This document shows, piece by piece, positions 23,176 through 32,364 of a stretch of 39,153 nucleotides of DNA (position 1 is the first letter of the stretch; every line of letters begins with the position of its first letter). The stretch lies in NCBI GenBank assembly GCA_017465745.1, contig JAFTVM010000019.1, positions 1 through 39,153 on the forward strand, read 5' to 3'. The translations under genes and the position numbers were made by a program. Source of the DNA: Oscillospiraceae bacterium (lineage in GTDB: Bacteria; Bacillota; Clostridia; Oscillospirales; Oscillospiraceae). The notes under the pieces were generated by a model that did no database searches, was not told the origin of the DNA, and worked only from the letters and a program-made list of their open reading frames with translations.

Positions 23176-24450
23176 ATGTTTGTAGATAAAGTTCGAATCA
23201 CAGTCTGCGGCGGCCGCGGCGGCGACGGCGCCGTTGCCTTCCACCGTGAAAAATATGTGGCAGCCGGCGGCCCCGACGGCGGCGATGGCGGTCACGGCGG
23301 CAGTGTCATCCTGCATGTCAATGACAACCTGACCACCCTGCTGGACTTCCGCTATAAGCGCAAGTACTCCGCCCAGGCGGGTGTCAACGGCCAGAGCCGG
23401 AAGATGGCCGGCAAGCGGGGCGAGAACCTGATCATCCAGGTTCCCCGGGGCACCGTTGTCCGGGATGCTCAGACCAATGCCATCATCGTGGACATGTCCA
23501 CCGGCGAGGATTTTGTCCTGGCCAAGGGCGGCCGCGGCGGCTGGGGCAATGCCCATTACGCCACCCCCACCCGTCAGGTGCCCCGCTTCGCCAAGGCGGG
23601 CCTCAAGGGCCAGGAGCGGGACGTGATCCTGGAACTGAAGCTGCTGGCTGATGTGGGCCTGGTGGGCTTCCCCAATGTGGGCAAGTCCACCCTGCTGAGC
23701 GTCACCTCCAACGCCCGTCCCAAGATCGCCAACTACCACTTCACCACCCTGTTCCCCAACCTGGGCGTCATCTACGTGGAAGAGGGCGTGTCCTTCGTCA
23801 TGGCTGACATCCCCGGCATCATCGAGGGCGCCGCGGAGGGCGCCGGCCTGGGCCACGATTTCCTGCGCCACATCGACCGCTGCCGTCTGCTGGTGCATGT
23901 GGTGGATGTGTCCGGTTCCGAGGGCCGTGATCCCGTGGAGGACTTCGATGCCATCTGCGCCGAGCTCCATGATTACAGTGTGGATCTGAGCAACCGTCCC
24001 ATGATCGTTGCTGCCAACAAGACCGACATCATGGACCCCGCGTCCGATAATCTGGAGCGCCTGCGCCGCCGCTGCGATGATCTGGGCATCGACCTGTATG
24101 AGATCTCCGCCGGCACCACCCAGGGTACCCGGAACCTGATGCGCGTTATCGCAGAACGCCTGCGCACCCTGCCTCCTGTCACCATTTACGAGCCTGAATA
24201 CGTGGAGGAAGTCGTCGAGGCAGGCGATCCCTCGCTTCTCGAGATCGAGCACATGGGCAGCACCTGGCTCATCACCGGCACCTGGCTGGAGCGGATGATC
24301 ATGAACATCAATTTCGACGACTACGAGTCCCGGAACTACTTCGACATCCAGCTGCACAAGTGCGGCCTGTTCCGGCGCCTGGAGGAAATGGGCATCCAGG
24401 ACGGCGACACCGTGGATATCTACGACTTCCAGTTCGAGTATCAGCGGTAA
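23176..24450 (+). CDS. obgE: GTPase Obg/CgtA
   Basis: 424 aa. The glycine-rich Obg fold (residues 1-160, GGRGGDGAVAFHREKYVAAG and similar), the G domain with GFPNVGKST (about 165), DIPGIIEGAAEGAGLG (about 210) and NKTD (about 282), and a C-terminal OCT domain (about 345-424) are all present. It acts in late 50S assembly and stress control. AAGGAGG is well spaced before the ATG. Confidence 0.97.
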   Translation: MFVDKVRITVCGGRGGDGAVAFHREKYVAAGGPDGGDGGHGGSVILHVNDNLTTLLDFRYKRKYSAQAGVNGQSRKMAGKRGENLIIQVPRGTVVRDAQTNAIIVDMSTGEDFVLAKGGRGGWGNAHYATPTRQVPRFAKAGLKGQERDVILELKLLADVGLVGFPNVGKSTLLSVTSNARPKIANYHFTTLFPNLGVIYVEEGVSFVMADIPGIIEGAAEGAGLGHDFLRHIDRCRLLVHVVDVSGSEGRDPVEDFDAICAELHDYSVDLSNRPMIVAANKTDIMDPASDNLERLRRRCDDLGIDLYEISAGTTQGTRNLMRVIAERLRTLPPVTIYEPEYVEEVVEAGDPSLLEIEHMGSTWLITGTWLERMIMNINFDDYESRNYFDIQLHKCGLFRRLEEMGIQDGDTVDIYDFQFEYQR

Positions 24451-24557
24451 TGGTAAACCGGTATCTGCCGGAAAACGCGATAGTTTCGGAAAGTTCCGTA
24501 AAATCAGGATTGTGTCCGAAATCAGCAGAAATCCCGATAAATTTTTGCGAAAACCAT

Positions 24558-24586
24558 TTGCCATTTTCAACTATTTCCTGTATAAT
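24558..24586 (+). promoter_or_regulatory. Promoter of the AraC-type gene
   Basis: TTGCCA (24558-24563), 17 bp, TATAAT (24581-24586). The expected start point falls inside the following terminator hairpin. Confidence 0.75.
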
Positions 24587-24588
24587 AA

Positions 24589-24625
24589 ATGGAGCTACAG
24601 CATGGTAGCTCCATTTTGATTTTTA
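24589..24625 (+). terminator. Terminator of obgE, overlapping the next start site
   Basis: ATGGAGCTAC pairs with GTAGCTCCAT around six bases, then TTTTGATTTTT. Transcripts from the promoter just upstream begin inside the left arm and so should escape it. Confidence 0.82.
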
Positions 24626-24642
24626 TCCGGGGGGAAGGGCTT

Positions 24643-25794
24643 ATGATCCGCAATCTGAATCAGGTCAGCTTTCAGGGGTTTGGCAGCATTTTGCCGGAAC
24701 GCAGCCATACCGCCCGCGGCGGCGGCAGGGGGACCCGGCAGACCCTGCGTCTTGGCAGCGGCAGCACTCCGGTGTACCGGGCGTCCGGCGACGTCTGGCT
24801 CACCTGCGGTACGGGCATGAGCGTCCTCTCTGTGTCCCACGACGGTGAAACCTATCAGCACTTCTACCTGGACAAGCCTGTCTGCATCCGCAGCGGCGTC
24901 CTGTTCTCCCTGATGCCCTTCCAGGGCGACGCCACGGCAGAGCTGGCGGCGGAGGCGCAGCCGGAGACGGTCGGCACCCGGGGCAGCGACAGCCTGCGGG
25001 TGGAAAAGCAGATGCGGGTGGAGGGCCTGTATACCTTCTTCTACCAGGAGAAGGAGCAGGGCTTCCTGTTCCCCGGCGAGTCCCACCCCATGCCGGAGCT
25101 GACCTATGTGGATCAGGGCAGCCTCCACAGTGTTGCTGACGGCCAGGATCTGCTGCTGAAGCAGGGCGATATCGTCATCTACGGCCCCGGCCAGTGGCAT
25201 ATGCAGTACGCCGATATCGGCGTAGCCCCCCGGTTCGTGACGCTGACGTTTGATCTGGCGGGCTTTGACATCAGCCCTCTGATGAACCGTAAATTCACAG
25301 CCCCCCAGCAGGCTGTGAACCTGCTGCAGCAGATGCTGCGGGAGCAGGAGCGGATGGATCAGTTCTCCAATGAGATGATCATCTCCCAGCTGACCCTGCT
25401 GCTGCTGACGCTGCTGCGGGAGAGCAAGAATCCCTCCGGCGGCAAGCTGCAGACCTCCAATTCCGTCCACAGCGAGAATGAGATCATCCGCCAGGCGCAG
25501 ATCTTCATTTCCACCCATATCCGGGAGAAACTTTCTGTGCCCCTGGTGGCCCGGCAGGTGGATGTAAGCCCCAGCTACTTAACGGCCCTGTTCCACAAGA
25601 ACCTGCAGATCTCCCCAGGTGAATACATCCGCCGCATCAAGCTCCAGGAGAGCAAGCAGATGATCCGGGAAAACGACCTGAACTTCACCGAGATCGCCGC
25701 GGCGCTGCAATATTCCACCGTGCATCATTTCTCCCGGCAGTTCAAGGAGAAGTTTGGTATCACGCCCACGGAGTATGCCAAATCCGTTCGATAA
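24643..25794 (+). CDS. AraC-family transcriptional regulator with cupin domain
   Basis: About 383 aa; ATG 24643 has GGGGGGAAGGG upstream, whereas an earlier ATG lies in the terminator. The N-terminal 140 residues are beta-rich and not clearly assigned. A cupin-like sensor (PELTYVDQGSLHSV..QGDIVIYGPGQWHMQYA) lies at about 148-190. The C-terminal double HTH of AraC (LVARQVDVSPSYLTALFHKN and FTEIAAALQYSTVHHFSRQF) lies at about 301-382. It probably senses a small molecule such as a sugar. Its target is not evident; neighbours are not sugar-uptake genes. Confidence 0.93.
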   Translation: MIRNLNQVSFQGFGSILPERSHTARGGGRGTRQTLRLGSGSTPVYRASGDVWLTCGTGMSVLSVSHDGETYQHFYLDKPVCIRSGVLFSLMPFQGDATAELAAEAQPETVGTRGSDSLRVEKQMRVEGLYTFFYQEKEQGFLFPGESHPMPELTYVDQGSLHSVADGQDLLLKQGDIVIYGPGQWHMQYADIGVAPRFVTLTFDLAGFDISPLMNRKFTAPQQAVNLLQQMLREQERMDQFSNEMIISQLTLLLLTLLRESKNPSGGKLQTSNSVHSENEIIRQAQIFISTHIREKLSVPLVARQVDVSPSYLTALFHKNLQISPGEYIRRIKLQESKQMIRENDLNFTEIAAALQYSTVHHFSRQFKEKFGITPTEYAKSVR

Positions 25795-25802
25795 CACGTA
25801 AA

Positions 25803-25828
25803 AAGCCCACGCCTTACGGCGTGGGCTT
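25803..25828. terminator. Bidirectional terminator between convergent genes
   Basis: AAGCCCACGCC/GGCGTGGGCTT with TTAC loop, with A run before and T-rich after; serves the AraC gene and pfp. Confidence 0.88.
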
Positions 25829-25850
25829 CGTTGCGTTATAGGAAGTTTAA

Positions 25851-27515
25851 TTACATCTTGCCCTTTTCCAGAGCCAGGGTGCGGGTGGTGATGTCGCAGA
25901 CTTCGGCGGGGCCGTAGTACTGGATGGCGCCGGGGTAGGTGAAGCAGGTCTCGACAGCCCACTCATCACGGTTGGCGGCGAAGTACTGGAAGGGCTTGCC
26001 GTCCAGTTCCACCAGAGCCTTGCGGATAACGGGCTTGTCCTTGCCGTTTCTGCGCTCGATGTTCATCATCTTGGTCATGGGCATGCCGCCGGCCACCCAC
26101 TCCTCAGCGGGAGCGGACAGGTTGGAGACCTTGGACAGGTAGCCGGTGTAACCGTACTGGATCAGCATGAAGGCGTTGTAGCCCAGGGAGTAGCAGTAGT
26201 CGGCATCGAAGTTGGAGGGGAATGCGCAGCGGCCTTCGTAGCCGAAGAAGTGATGCTGGGTGGCGTACTTGCCGGTGTAGGTGCCGGCGGCCTTACGGGC
26301 GGCCAGGTTTGCACCAACCAGAGCGGAGAACAGCTTCTCGGACTCGATCAGGGAGACCTGAACGTTGCCGTGGGGATCGCGCTCCAGGAACAGCTGCTGC
26401 TGGATGTTCTCGGGCAGGATGGCGAAGACAGCCATGGACTCCTTGGAAAGGCCCCGCTCGATGAAGGCGTACTTGTCAGCCCAGGTGGGCAGGGCGTTGA
26501 ACTGGGCGGTCTTCTCGCCGGCCAGCAGCTCGTTGATCTCAGCGATCAGCACGGAGAACTCGGGGACGAACTCGACGATGCCCTCGGGGATGATGGCAAC
26601 GCCGAAGTTCCAGCCCTTGGCAGCGCGGGCGGCCACGGAATCGGCGATCTGGTCGGCGATCTGGGCCAGGGACATCTTCTTGGCAGCCACTTCCTCACCG
26701 ATCAGGCAGATGTTGGGCTGGGTCTCCAGGGCGCACTCCAGAGCCACATGGGAAGCGGAACGGCCCATGACCTTGATGAAGTGCCAGTACTTCTTGGCGG
26801 AGTTGGCGTCGCGCTCGATGTTGCCGATGAGCTCGGAGTAGGTCTTGGTGGCGGTATCGAAGCCGAAGGAGCACTCGATATCCTCGTTCTTCAGGTCGCC
26901 GTCGATGGTCTTGGGGCAGCCGATGACCTGAACGCCGTTGCCCTTGGCGGCAAAGTACTCAGCCAGGACGGCGGCGTTGGTGTTGGAGTCGTCGCCGCCG
27001 ATGATGACCAGGGCGGTGATGCCGTGCTTGGCGCAGGTCTCTGCCACCACTTCAAACTGAGCCTCGGTCTCCAGCTTGGTGCGGCCGGAGCCGATGATAT
27101 CGAAGCCGCCGGTGTTGCGGAACTGGTTGATGTATTCGTCGTCGAAGATCAGGTAGTTGTCATCCAGCAGACCGCTGGGGCCGCCCTTGAAGCCGTACAG
27201 GACGTTCTCGGGGTTGGTGGCCTTCAGAGCGTCGTACAGGCCGCAGACCACGTTGTGGCCGCCGGGGGCCTGACCGCCGGACAGGATCACGCCGACGACC
27301 TGCTTCTTGGCTTCGCTGGTGTTCTGACCCTTGACGAAGGTGATCTCGTTCTTGCCATAGGTGTTGGGGAACAGAGCCTGGATCTTTTCCTGGTCTGCAA
27401 CGGACTCGGTTGCAGCGCCGTTGTTGACGCAGATCTCGCTGATACCGTTGCGCAGCATGCCGGGCAGCTTGGGCTGGTACTGGTATCTTGCGATCTGCAG
27501 GGGGGACAGTTTCAT
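25851..27515 (-). CDS. pfp: Diphosphate-fructose-6-phosphate 1-phosphotransferase
   Basis: 554 aa, the long PFP type. The start is ATG 27515 with AAGGAG upstream; the frame continues further but without a ribosome site. The loop GGDDSNTN (Asp where ATP-PFKs have Gly) and PKTIDGDL (Lys in place of Gly) mark use of pyrophosphate instead of [15 protein letters not shown] starts the catalytic fold and [11 protein letters not shown] binds substrate. It makes fructose-1,6-bisphosphate reversibly, saving ATP. Divergent from the aldolase that uses the product. Confidence 0.95.
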   Translation of the reverse strand: MKLSPLQIARYQYQPKLPGMLRNGISEICVNNGAATESVADQEKIQALFPNTYGKNEITFVKGQNTSEAKKQVVGVILSGGQAPGGHNVVCGLYDALKATNPENVLYGFKGGPSGLLDDNYLIFDDEYINQFRNTGGFDIIGSGRTKLETEAQFEVVAETCAKHGITALVIIGGDDSNTNAAVLAEYFAAKGNGVQVIGCPKTIDGDLKNEDIECSFGFDTATKTYSELIGNIERDANSAKKYWHFIKVMGRSASHVALECALETQPNICLIGEEVAAKKMSLAQIADQIADSVAARAAKGWNFGVAIIPEGIVEFVPEFSVLIAEINELLAGEKTAQFNALPTWADKYAFIERGLSKESMAVFAILPENIQQQLFLERDPHGNVQVSLIESEKLFSALVGANLAARKAAGTYTGKYATQHHFFGYEGRCAFPSNFDADYCYSLGYNAFMLIQYGYTGYLSKVSNLSAPAEEWVAGGMPMTKMMNIERRNGKDKPVIRKALVELDGKPFQYFAANRDEWAVETCFTYPGAIQYYGPAEVCDITTRTLALEKGKM

Positions 27516-27560
27516 ATAAAAACACTCCTTAAGTTCATTTGGGTAGTTTTCCTCAGACAG

Positions 27561-27589
27561 ATTATACTCCATTTTATTTCAAAGGTAAA
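27561..27589 (-). promoter_or_regulatory. Probable promoter of pfp
   Basis: TTTACC (27584-27589), 17 bp, TATAAT (27561-27566) on the minus strand; good -10, moderate -35. Confidence 0.6.
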
Positions 27590-27654
27590 TAGATATTTCC
27601 GCTGATTTTGTAATCGTTTCCGGCAACTTTTCCATGATTATGTCAGAAAATACC

Positions 27655-27676
27655 CCGGATTCTGTCCTGAATCCGG
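27655..27676. promoter_or_regulatory. Inverted repeat between pfp and fba
   Basis: CCGGATTC and GAATCCGG, six bases apart, in the divergent 316-bp region, with a GC-rich CGGCGCCCCGGCGC next to it. Possibly a regulator site for both glycolytic genes. Confidence 0.4.
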
Positions 27677-27750
27677 CGCCCCGGCGCATTCCGGAGGTGA
27701 AAATTGAACTATTTCCGGTCAGATGGTAAACTTGTTTCGAAACATTTCTG

Positions 27751-27778
27751 TTGAAATGCAGGAAAAGTATGCTATAAT
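27751..27778 (+). promoter_or_regulatory. Promoter of fba
   Basis: TTGAAA (27751-27756), 16 bp, TATAAT (27773-27778). Confidence 0.75.
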
Positions 27779-27831
27779 ATATGTGAAAAACCACGGGCAC
27801 TGCCCGTTAATTAAGAAAGGATTGATTACCC

Positions 27832-28800
27832 ATGGCTCTTGTTACTACTACCGAGATGTTCAAGAAGGCATACAACGGCGGTTACGCTGTCGGCGCTTTC
27901 AACGTCAACAACATGGAAATCGTTCAGGCAATCACCGAGGCCTGTAAGGAAGAGAACGCTCCTGTTATCCTGCAGGTTTCCAAGGGCGCCCGCCAGTACG
28001 CCAACGCTACCTATCTGGTGAAGATGGTCGAGGCTGCTGTCATCGAGTGCCCCAACATCCCCATTGCGCTGCATCTGGATCACGGCGACAGCTTCGAGAC
28101 CTGCAAGTCCTGCATCGACGGCGGCTTCACTTCCGTCATGATCGACGCTTCCTCCAAGTCCTTCGAGGAGAACATCGCCATCACCAAGAAGGTCGTTGAG
28201 TACGCTCACGATCACGGTGTCGTCGTTGAGGCTGAGCTGGGAAGCCTGGCCGGCATCGAGGACGAAGTCAATGTCTCCGCTGAGGCTGCTTCCTATACCC
28301 GTCCCGAGGAAGTCGAAGAGTTCGTGACCCGCACCGGCTGCGACTCCCTGGCCATCGCCATCGGCACCTCCCACGGCGCTTACAAGTTCACCCCCGAGCA
28401 GTGCACCGTCAATGAGCAGGGCATCCTGGTTCCTCCCGCTCTGCGCTTCGACGTTCTGGAAGAGGTCACCAAGCGTCTGCCCGGCTTCCCCATCGTCCTG
28501 CACGGTTCTTCCTCCGTTCCCCAGGACTACGTCGCCATGGTCAACGCCAACGGCGGCAAGATGCCCAACGCCATCGGCGTGCCCGAGGAGCAGCTGCGCA
28601 AGGCTGCCGCTCTGTCCGTCTGCAAGATCAACATCGACTCCGATCTGCGTCTGGCCATGACCGGCACCATCCGTAAGCACTTCAACGAGCATCCCGACCA
28701 CTTCGATCCCCGCCAGTATCTGAAGCCCGCCCGTGCCAACATCAAGGAAGTTGTCCGCCACAAGCTGATCAACGTCCTGGGCTGCGCCGGCAAGGCATAA
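27832..28800 (+). CDS. fba: Class II fructose-bisphosphate aldolase
   Basis: 322 aa. Zinc ligands and catalytic residues are visible: HLDHGD (about residues 81-86), the EAELGSLAG loop (about 139), GTSHGAYKF (about 180) and VLHGSSSVP (about 223). It cleaves fructose-1,6-bisphosphate to glyceraldehyde-3-phosphate and DHAP. AGAAAGGATT precedes the ATG. Codon use is extremely biased, as expected of a highly expressed gene. Confidence 0.96.
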   Translation: MALVTTTEMFKKAYNGGYAVGAFNVNNMEIVQAITEACKEENAPVILQVSKGARQYANATYLVKMVEAAVIECPNIPIALHLDHGDSFETCKSCIDGGFTSVMIDASSKSFEENIAITKKVVEYAHDHGVVVEAELGSLAGIEDEVNVSAEAASYTRPEEVEEFVTRTGCDSLAIAIGTSHGAYKFTPEQCTVNEQGILVPPALRFDVLEEVTKRLPGFPIVLHGSSSVPQDYVAMVNANGGKMPNAIGVPEEQLRKAAALSVCKINIDSDLRLAMTGTIRKHFNEHPDHFDPRQYLKPARANIKEVVRHKLINVLGCAGKA

Positions 28801-28822
28801 GCAAAACCTACATAGCGTTTTC

Positions 28823-28852
28823 GGACTCCCTCGAAAGAGGGAGTCCTTTTTT
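28823..28852 (+). terminator. Terminator of fba
   Basis: GGACTCCCTC-gaaa-GAGGGAGTCC followed by six T. Confidence 0.93.
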
Positions 28853-28905
28853 GCGGGGGTTCGGTCCCTGGTGCGCATTTTACGTTCGGATTCCTGTTTT
28901 TCCTC

Positions 28906-28934
28906 TTGTAAACTTCCCTTAAATATGCTAGACT
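28906..28934 (+). promoter_or_regulatory. Probable promoter of prfC
   Basis: TTGTAA (28906-28911), 17 bp, TAGACT (28929-28934). Confidence 0.5.
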
Positions 28935-28977
28935 AACATATTATATGTGAAACTATGCTCATTTTCAGGAGGCCGTT

Positions 28978-29001
28978 ATGAACTTTGCCAGTCCAACGTA
29001 G
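28978..29001 (+). CDS. Seven-codon leader mini-ORF upstream of prfC
   Basis: AGGAGGCCGTT precedes ATG; the frame reads MNFASPT and ends in TAG, 47 bp before prfC. The strong Shine-Dalgarno on such a short frame ahead of a translation-termination factor suggests a regulatory leader peptide. Confidence 0.45.
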   Translation: MNFASPT

Positions 29002-29048
29002 CTTCTCATCGACATATCCTTTTATTCTGAATTTTATGGAGGAAAATC

Positions 29049-30641
29049 ATGTCTACCCTGCAGCAAGAAATCAGCCGCCGCCGGACCTTTGCCATCATCT
29101 CCCACCCCGACGCCGGTAAAACCACCCTGACCGAAAAATTCCTGCTCTACGGCGGCGCCATCGCACAGGCCGGCGTTGTCAAGGGCAAGAAGAATTCCCG
29201 CGCCGCCACCTCCGACTGGATGGAGATCGAGAAGCAGCGTGGTATTTCCGTTACCTCTTCCGTCATGCAGTTCCAGTATGAAGGCTTCTGCATCAACATT
29301 CTGGACACCCCCGGCCACCAGGACTTCTCCGAGGACACCTACCGTACCCTGATGGCCGCCGACTCCGCCGTCATGGTCATCGACGGCGCCAAGGGCGTGG
29401 AGCCCCAGACCCGGAAACTCTTCAAGGTCTGTGCCATGCGCCACATCCCCATCTTCACCTTCATCAACAAGATGGACCGCGAGACCCAGGATCCCTTCGA
29501 CCTGCTGGACGAGGTGGAGCGGGAGCTGGGCATCGAGACCTACGCCATGAACTGGCCCATCGGCTGCGGCAAGGACTTCCAGGGCGTCTACGACCGGGAA
29601 AAGAGCCAGCTGCTGTTCTTCTCCGGTGTCAACGGCAAGAAGCGGGCCGACAAGCTGGAGATCGACCTGTACGATCCCCAGGTGGCCGAGCTTCTGGATT
29701 CCGAGGCCAAGCATCAGCAGCTCATCGACGATGTGGAGCTGCTGAGCGCCGGCCGTGAGATGGACATGGAGGCGGTCCGCAACGGCCAGCTGTCTCCCGT
29801 GTTCTTCGGCTCCGCTCTGACCAACTTCGGCATCGAGCCCTTCCTGGAGAACTTCCTGAAGCTGACCCCGCCCCCTCTGGCCCGTACCTCTTCCGAGGGC
29901 GTGGTAGATACCTTCAGCCCCGATTTCTCCGCCTTCGTCTTCAAGATCCAGGCCAACATGAACAAGGCCCACCGTGACCGCCTGGCATTCATGCGCATCT
30001 GCTCCGGCAAGTTCGAGCGCGATAAGGAATACTACCACATCCAGGGCAAGAAGAAAATGCGCCTGAGCCAGCCCCAGCAGCTGATGGCTGCCGAGCGTGA
30101 GATCGTGGACGAAGCCTACGCTGGCGACGTCATCGGTGTCTTCGATCCTGGCATTTTCGCCATCGGTGATACCATCACGGTTCCCGGAAAGAAGTTTACC
30201 TACTCCGGCATCCCCACCTTTGCCCCCGAGCATTTCTGCCGCGTCAGTGCCAAGGACTCCATGAAGCGCAAGCAGTTTGTCAAGGGCACCGAGCAGATCG
30301 CCCAGGAGGGCGCCATCCAGATCTTCAAGCTGCCCAACTCCGGTATGGAGGAGGTCATCGTGGGCGTCGTCGGCGTGCTGCAGTTCGAGGTGTTCCAGTA
30401 CCGCATGAAGACCGAGTACGGCGTGGACCTGCGGATGGAGCATCTGCCCTACGAGGAAGTTCGCCTCATCGACGAGTATCCCGGCGACCTCAGCGACCTG
30501 AACCTGGGCAGCGATGCTGAACTGCTGGAGGACTACCGGGGCCGCAGCCTGCTGGTATTCAGCAGCTACTGGGCCATCGACTTCATCTGCCGCCGCAACC
30601 CCGGCCTGAAGGTCCGTGAGATCGTGGTGGAAGAAGGCTGA
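29049..30641 (+). CDS. prfC: Peptide chain release factor 3
   Basis: 530 aa, full length. GTPase motifs SHPDAGKTTLTE (about 18), DTPGHQDFSEDT (about 85) and NKMDRET (about 140), followed by EF-G-like domain II and the RF3 C-terminal domain. It recycles RF1/RF2 from the ribosome after peptide release using GTP. TGGAGGAAAATC is the ribosome site. Confidence 0.96.
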   Translation: MSTLQQEISRRRTFAIISHPDAGKTTLTEKFLLYGGAIAQAGVVKGKKNSRAATSDWMEIEKQRGISVTSSVMQFQYEGFCINILDTPGHQDFSEDTYRTLMAADSAVMVIDGAKGVEPQTRKLFKVCAMRHIPIFTFINKMDRETQDPFDLLDEVERELGIETYAMNWPIGCGKDFQGVYDREKSQLLFFSGVNGKKRADKLEIDLYDPQVAELLDSEAKHQQLIDDVELLSAGREMDMEAVRNGQLSPVFFGSALTNFGIEPFLENFLKLTPPPLARTSSEGVVDTFSPDFSAFVFKIQANMNKAHRDRLAFMRICSGKFERDKEYYHIQGKKKMRLSQPQQLMAAEREIVDEAYAGDVIGVFDPGIFAIGDTITVPGKKFTYSGIPTFAPEHFCRVSAKDSMKRKQFVKGTEQIAQEGAIQIFKLPNSGMEEVIVGVVGVLQFEVFQYRMKTEYGVDLRMEHLPYEEVRLIDEYPGDLSDLNLGSDAELLEDYRGRSLLVFSSYWAIDFICRRNPGLKVREIVVEEG

Positions 30642-30655
30642 ATCCCATAAAGATA

Positions 30656-30683
30656 CCCCGGCTGAGTGATCAGCCGGGGTTTG
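30656..30683. terminator. Terminator between prfC and ymdB
   Basis: CCCCGGCTGA-gtga-TCAGCCGGGG then TTTGTTC; the reverse side is A-rich before it, so both convergent genes can use it. Confidence 0.88.
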
Positions 30684-30684
30684 T

Positions 30685-31461
30685 TCATTCGTGCAGGTCT
30701 ACCCGCTCGACAGCCTTGCACCTGCCGGTGGCGGAATCGATGGTGAAGAGGACGGCTTCCAGCTTGGTGGGGCCGTCGGCGGTCTGGTAACGGCTGGTGA
30801 GGTCTCCCCGGAAATTGGCGATGGACTGCTCCGGCCGGACGCCCAGGACGGAATTGATGGGGCCGGTCATGCCCAGATCCGTCACATAACCGGTGCCCCC
30901 GGGCAGCACCCGGGCGTCGGCGGTGGGCACATGGGTGTGGGTGCCCCACACGGCACTGACCCGGCCGTCCAGCATATAGCCCATGGCCAGCTTTTCGGAG
31001 GTGGCCTCGGCGTGGAACTCCACCAGGATGATCTTCGCTGTGGTCTTCTTCAGGATCTTTTCCACCATCAGGAAGGGGTTGTCGGGGCCGTAGGGCATAT
31101 CGCAGCGGCCGATGAGGTCGATGACCGCCACGGTGCCGGCCTTCGTGTCGAATTCCGCCCAGCCGCGACCGGGGGTCTGGGGGGCGTAGTTGGCGGGGCG
31201 GATCAGCTGGGGACAATCGTCCAGATAGGGGATGATGCTGCGCTGGTTGAAGGTGTGGTTGCCCAGCGTGATGCAGTCCGCGCCGGTGTCCAGGATGTCC
31301 TCACCCTGGCGGGGGGTCATGCCCACGCCGCTGGCATTCTCGCCGTTGACAATGACGAAATCTGCGCCGGTCTTTCTTTTCAGATACCGCAGACTCCGCG
31401 ACAGCCGGTCCAGTCCCGGATTGCCCACCACATCGCCTACCGCCAATACCTTGAAATCCAT
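30685..31461 (-). CDS. ymdB: YmdB-family metallophosphoesterase
   Basis: 258 aa from ATG 31461 with GGAGG upstream. Metal-site motifs: GDVVGNPG (residue 9 on), VNGENASGVGMT, LGNHTFNQ, VEFHAEATSEKLA and GTHTHVPTAD, all of the TIGR00282/YmdB family. The relative YmdB of Bacillus hydrolyses 2',3'-cyclic nucleotides and affects biofilm and motility choices; here the same activity is inferred. Confidence 0.94.
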   Translation of the reverse strand: MDFKVLAVGDVVGNPGLDRLSRSLRYLKRKTGADFVIVNGENASGVGMTPRQGEDILDTGADCITLGNHTFNQRSIIPYLDDCPQLIRPANYAPQTPGRGWAEFDTKAGTVAVIDLIGRCDMPYGPDNPFLMVEKILKKTTAKIILVEFHAEATSEKLAMGYMLDGRVSAVWGTHTHVPTADARVLPGGTGYVTDLGMTGPINSVLGVRPEQSIANFRGDLTSRYQTADGPTKLEAVLFTIDSATGRCKAVERVDLHE

Positions 31462-31488
31462 GGTGTTACCTCCATACGTTTTTCTTTC

Positions 31489-31517
31489 AGTATACCCAAA
31501 ATCGCCCGCAATTGCAA
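31489..31517 (-). promoter_or_regulatory. Promoter of ymdB
   Basis: TTGCAA (31512-31517), 17 bp, TATACT (31489-31494) on the minus strand. Confidence 0.7.
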
Positions 31518-31532
31518 GGGGGCGGAAAGGGC

Positions 31533-31561
31533 TTGCATTTGCCCGCGAAACTGCATATAAT
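31533..31561 (+). promoter_or_regulatory. Promoter of the DUF5662 gene
   Basis: TTGCAT (31533-31538), 17 bp, TATAAT (31556-31561), back to back with the ymdB promoter. Confidence 0.72.
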
Positions 31562-31591
31562 GAAGATACAATCCGGCAGGGAGGGACGATC

Positions 31592-32140
31592 ATGAACGCC
31601 TGGAAGCATTTCAAAACCATTACCCGTCACAAGCTTCTTGTCATGGAGGGCTGCTTCCGTGTGGGACTGATCAAGCAGGGGCTGCTCCATGACCTGTCCA
31701 AGTACGGCCCGGCGGAGTTTCTCACCGGTGTGCGCTACTACCAGGGCACCCGCAGTCCCAATGCCGCCGAGCGGGAGGACAAGGGCTACTCCGAGGCCTG
31801 GATGCACCACAAGGGCCGGAATAAGCACCATTATGAATACTGGAGTGATCTGAGCCTCGTCACCCGGAAATATGAATGCGTCCCCATGCCCCGCAAATAC
31901 CTGGTAGAGATGATCATGGACCGCCGGGCGGCCTGTATGGTTTACCGGGGCGAGCATTATGACGACGGCGCCGCGCTGGACTATTATCTGAACAGTAAGG
32001 AACGCTACATTATGCACCCTGACACCCAGAAGGAGCTGGAATTTCTGCTGACCATGCTGAAAGACGAGGGCGAGGAAGCCACCTTCCGGTATCTGAAGGA
32101 GAATGTGCTGCGGAACAAGCCCTTCCCCTGGGAAAAATAA
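31592..32140 (+). CDS. DUF5662 family protein
   Basis: 182 aa from ATG 31592 with GGGAGG upstream. The pattern MNAWKHFKTITRHKLLV, GLLHDLSKYGPAEF, WMHHKGRNKHHYEYW and a C-terminal helix is that of DUF5662, common in gut Firmicutes. Its many His/Asp residues (HDLSK, HHKGRNKHH) recall HD-type metal-binding phosphohydrolases, which is only a resemblance. Function unknown. Confidence 0.88.
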   Translation: MNAWKHFKTITRHKLLVMEGCFRVGLIKQGLLHDLSKYGPAEFLTGVRYYQGTRSPNAAEREDKGYSEAWMHHKGRNKHHYEYWSDLSLVTRKYECVPMPRKYLVEMIMDRRAACMVYRGEHYDDGAALDYYLNSKERYIMHPDTQKELEFLLTMLKDEGEEATFRYLKENVLRNKPFPWEK

Positions 32141-32164
32141 TTTTTGGAATTTGAAAAATAGGGC

Positions 32165-32192
32165 TTGACTTTTTCTGATAATTGCGTATAAT
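32165..32192 (+). promoter_or_regulatory. Promoter of tRNA-Gln
   Basis: TTGACT (32165-32170), 16 bp, TATAAT (32187-32192). Confidence 0.82.
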
Positions 32193-32205
32193 AACAGAGT
32201 TGTTT

Positions 32206-32279
32206 AGAGGATTTGTGTAACGGTAGCACACCGGACTCTGACTCCGTTTGCGGGGGTTCGAATCCCTCATCCTCTGCCA
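32206..32279 (+). tRNA. tRNA-Gln(CTG)
   Basis: Acceptor AGAGGAT/ATCCTCT, D stem GTGT/GCAC, anticodon loop CTCTGAC (anticodon CTG), T arm GGGGG-TTCGAAT-CCCTC, discriminator G and encoded CCA. Confidence 0.95.
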
Positions 32280-32280
32280 A

Positions 32281-32310
32281 AACCCCATCCGAAAGGATGG
32301 GGTTTCTTTT
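32281..32310 (+). terminator. Terminator of tRNA-Gln
   Basis: AACCCCATCC-gaaa-GGATGGGGTT then TCTTTTT. Confidence 0.9.
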
Positions 32311-32364
32311 TGCATTGCAACAGTCCGGGTTTTCATGTTGCAGTTTATCTCACTGGCGTTCGAG

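Noticed and set aside
26250-27605. A 451-codon frame antisense to pfp
   Set aside because: Same codon-bias shadow; repetitive Leu/Gly/Asp/Val composition and no family match.
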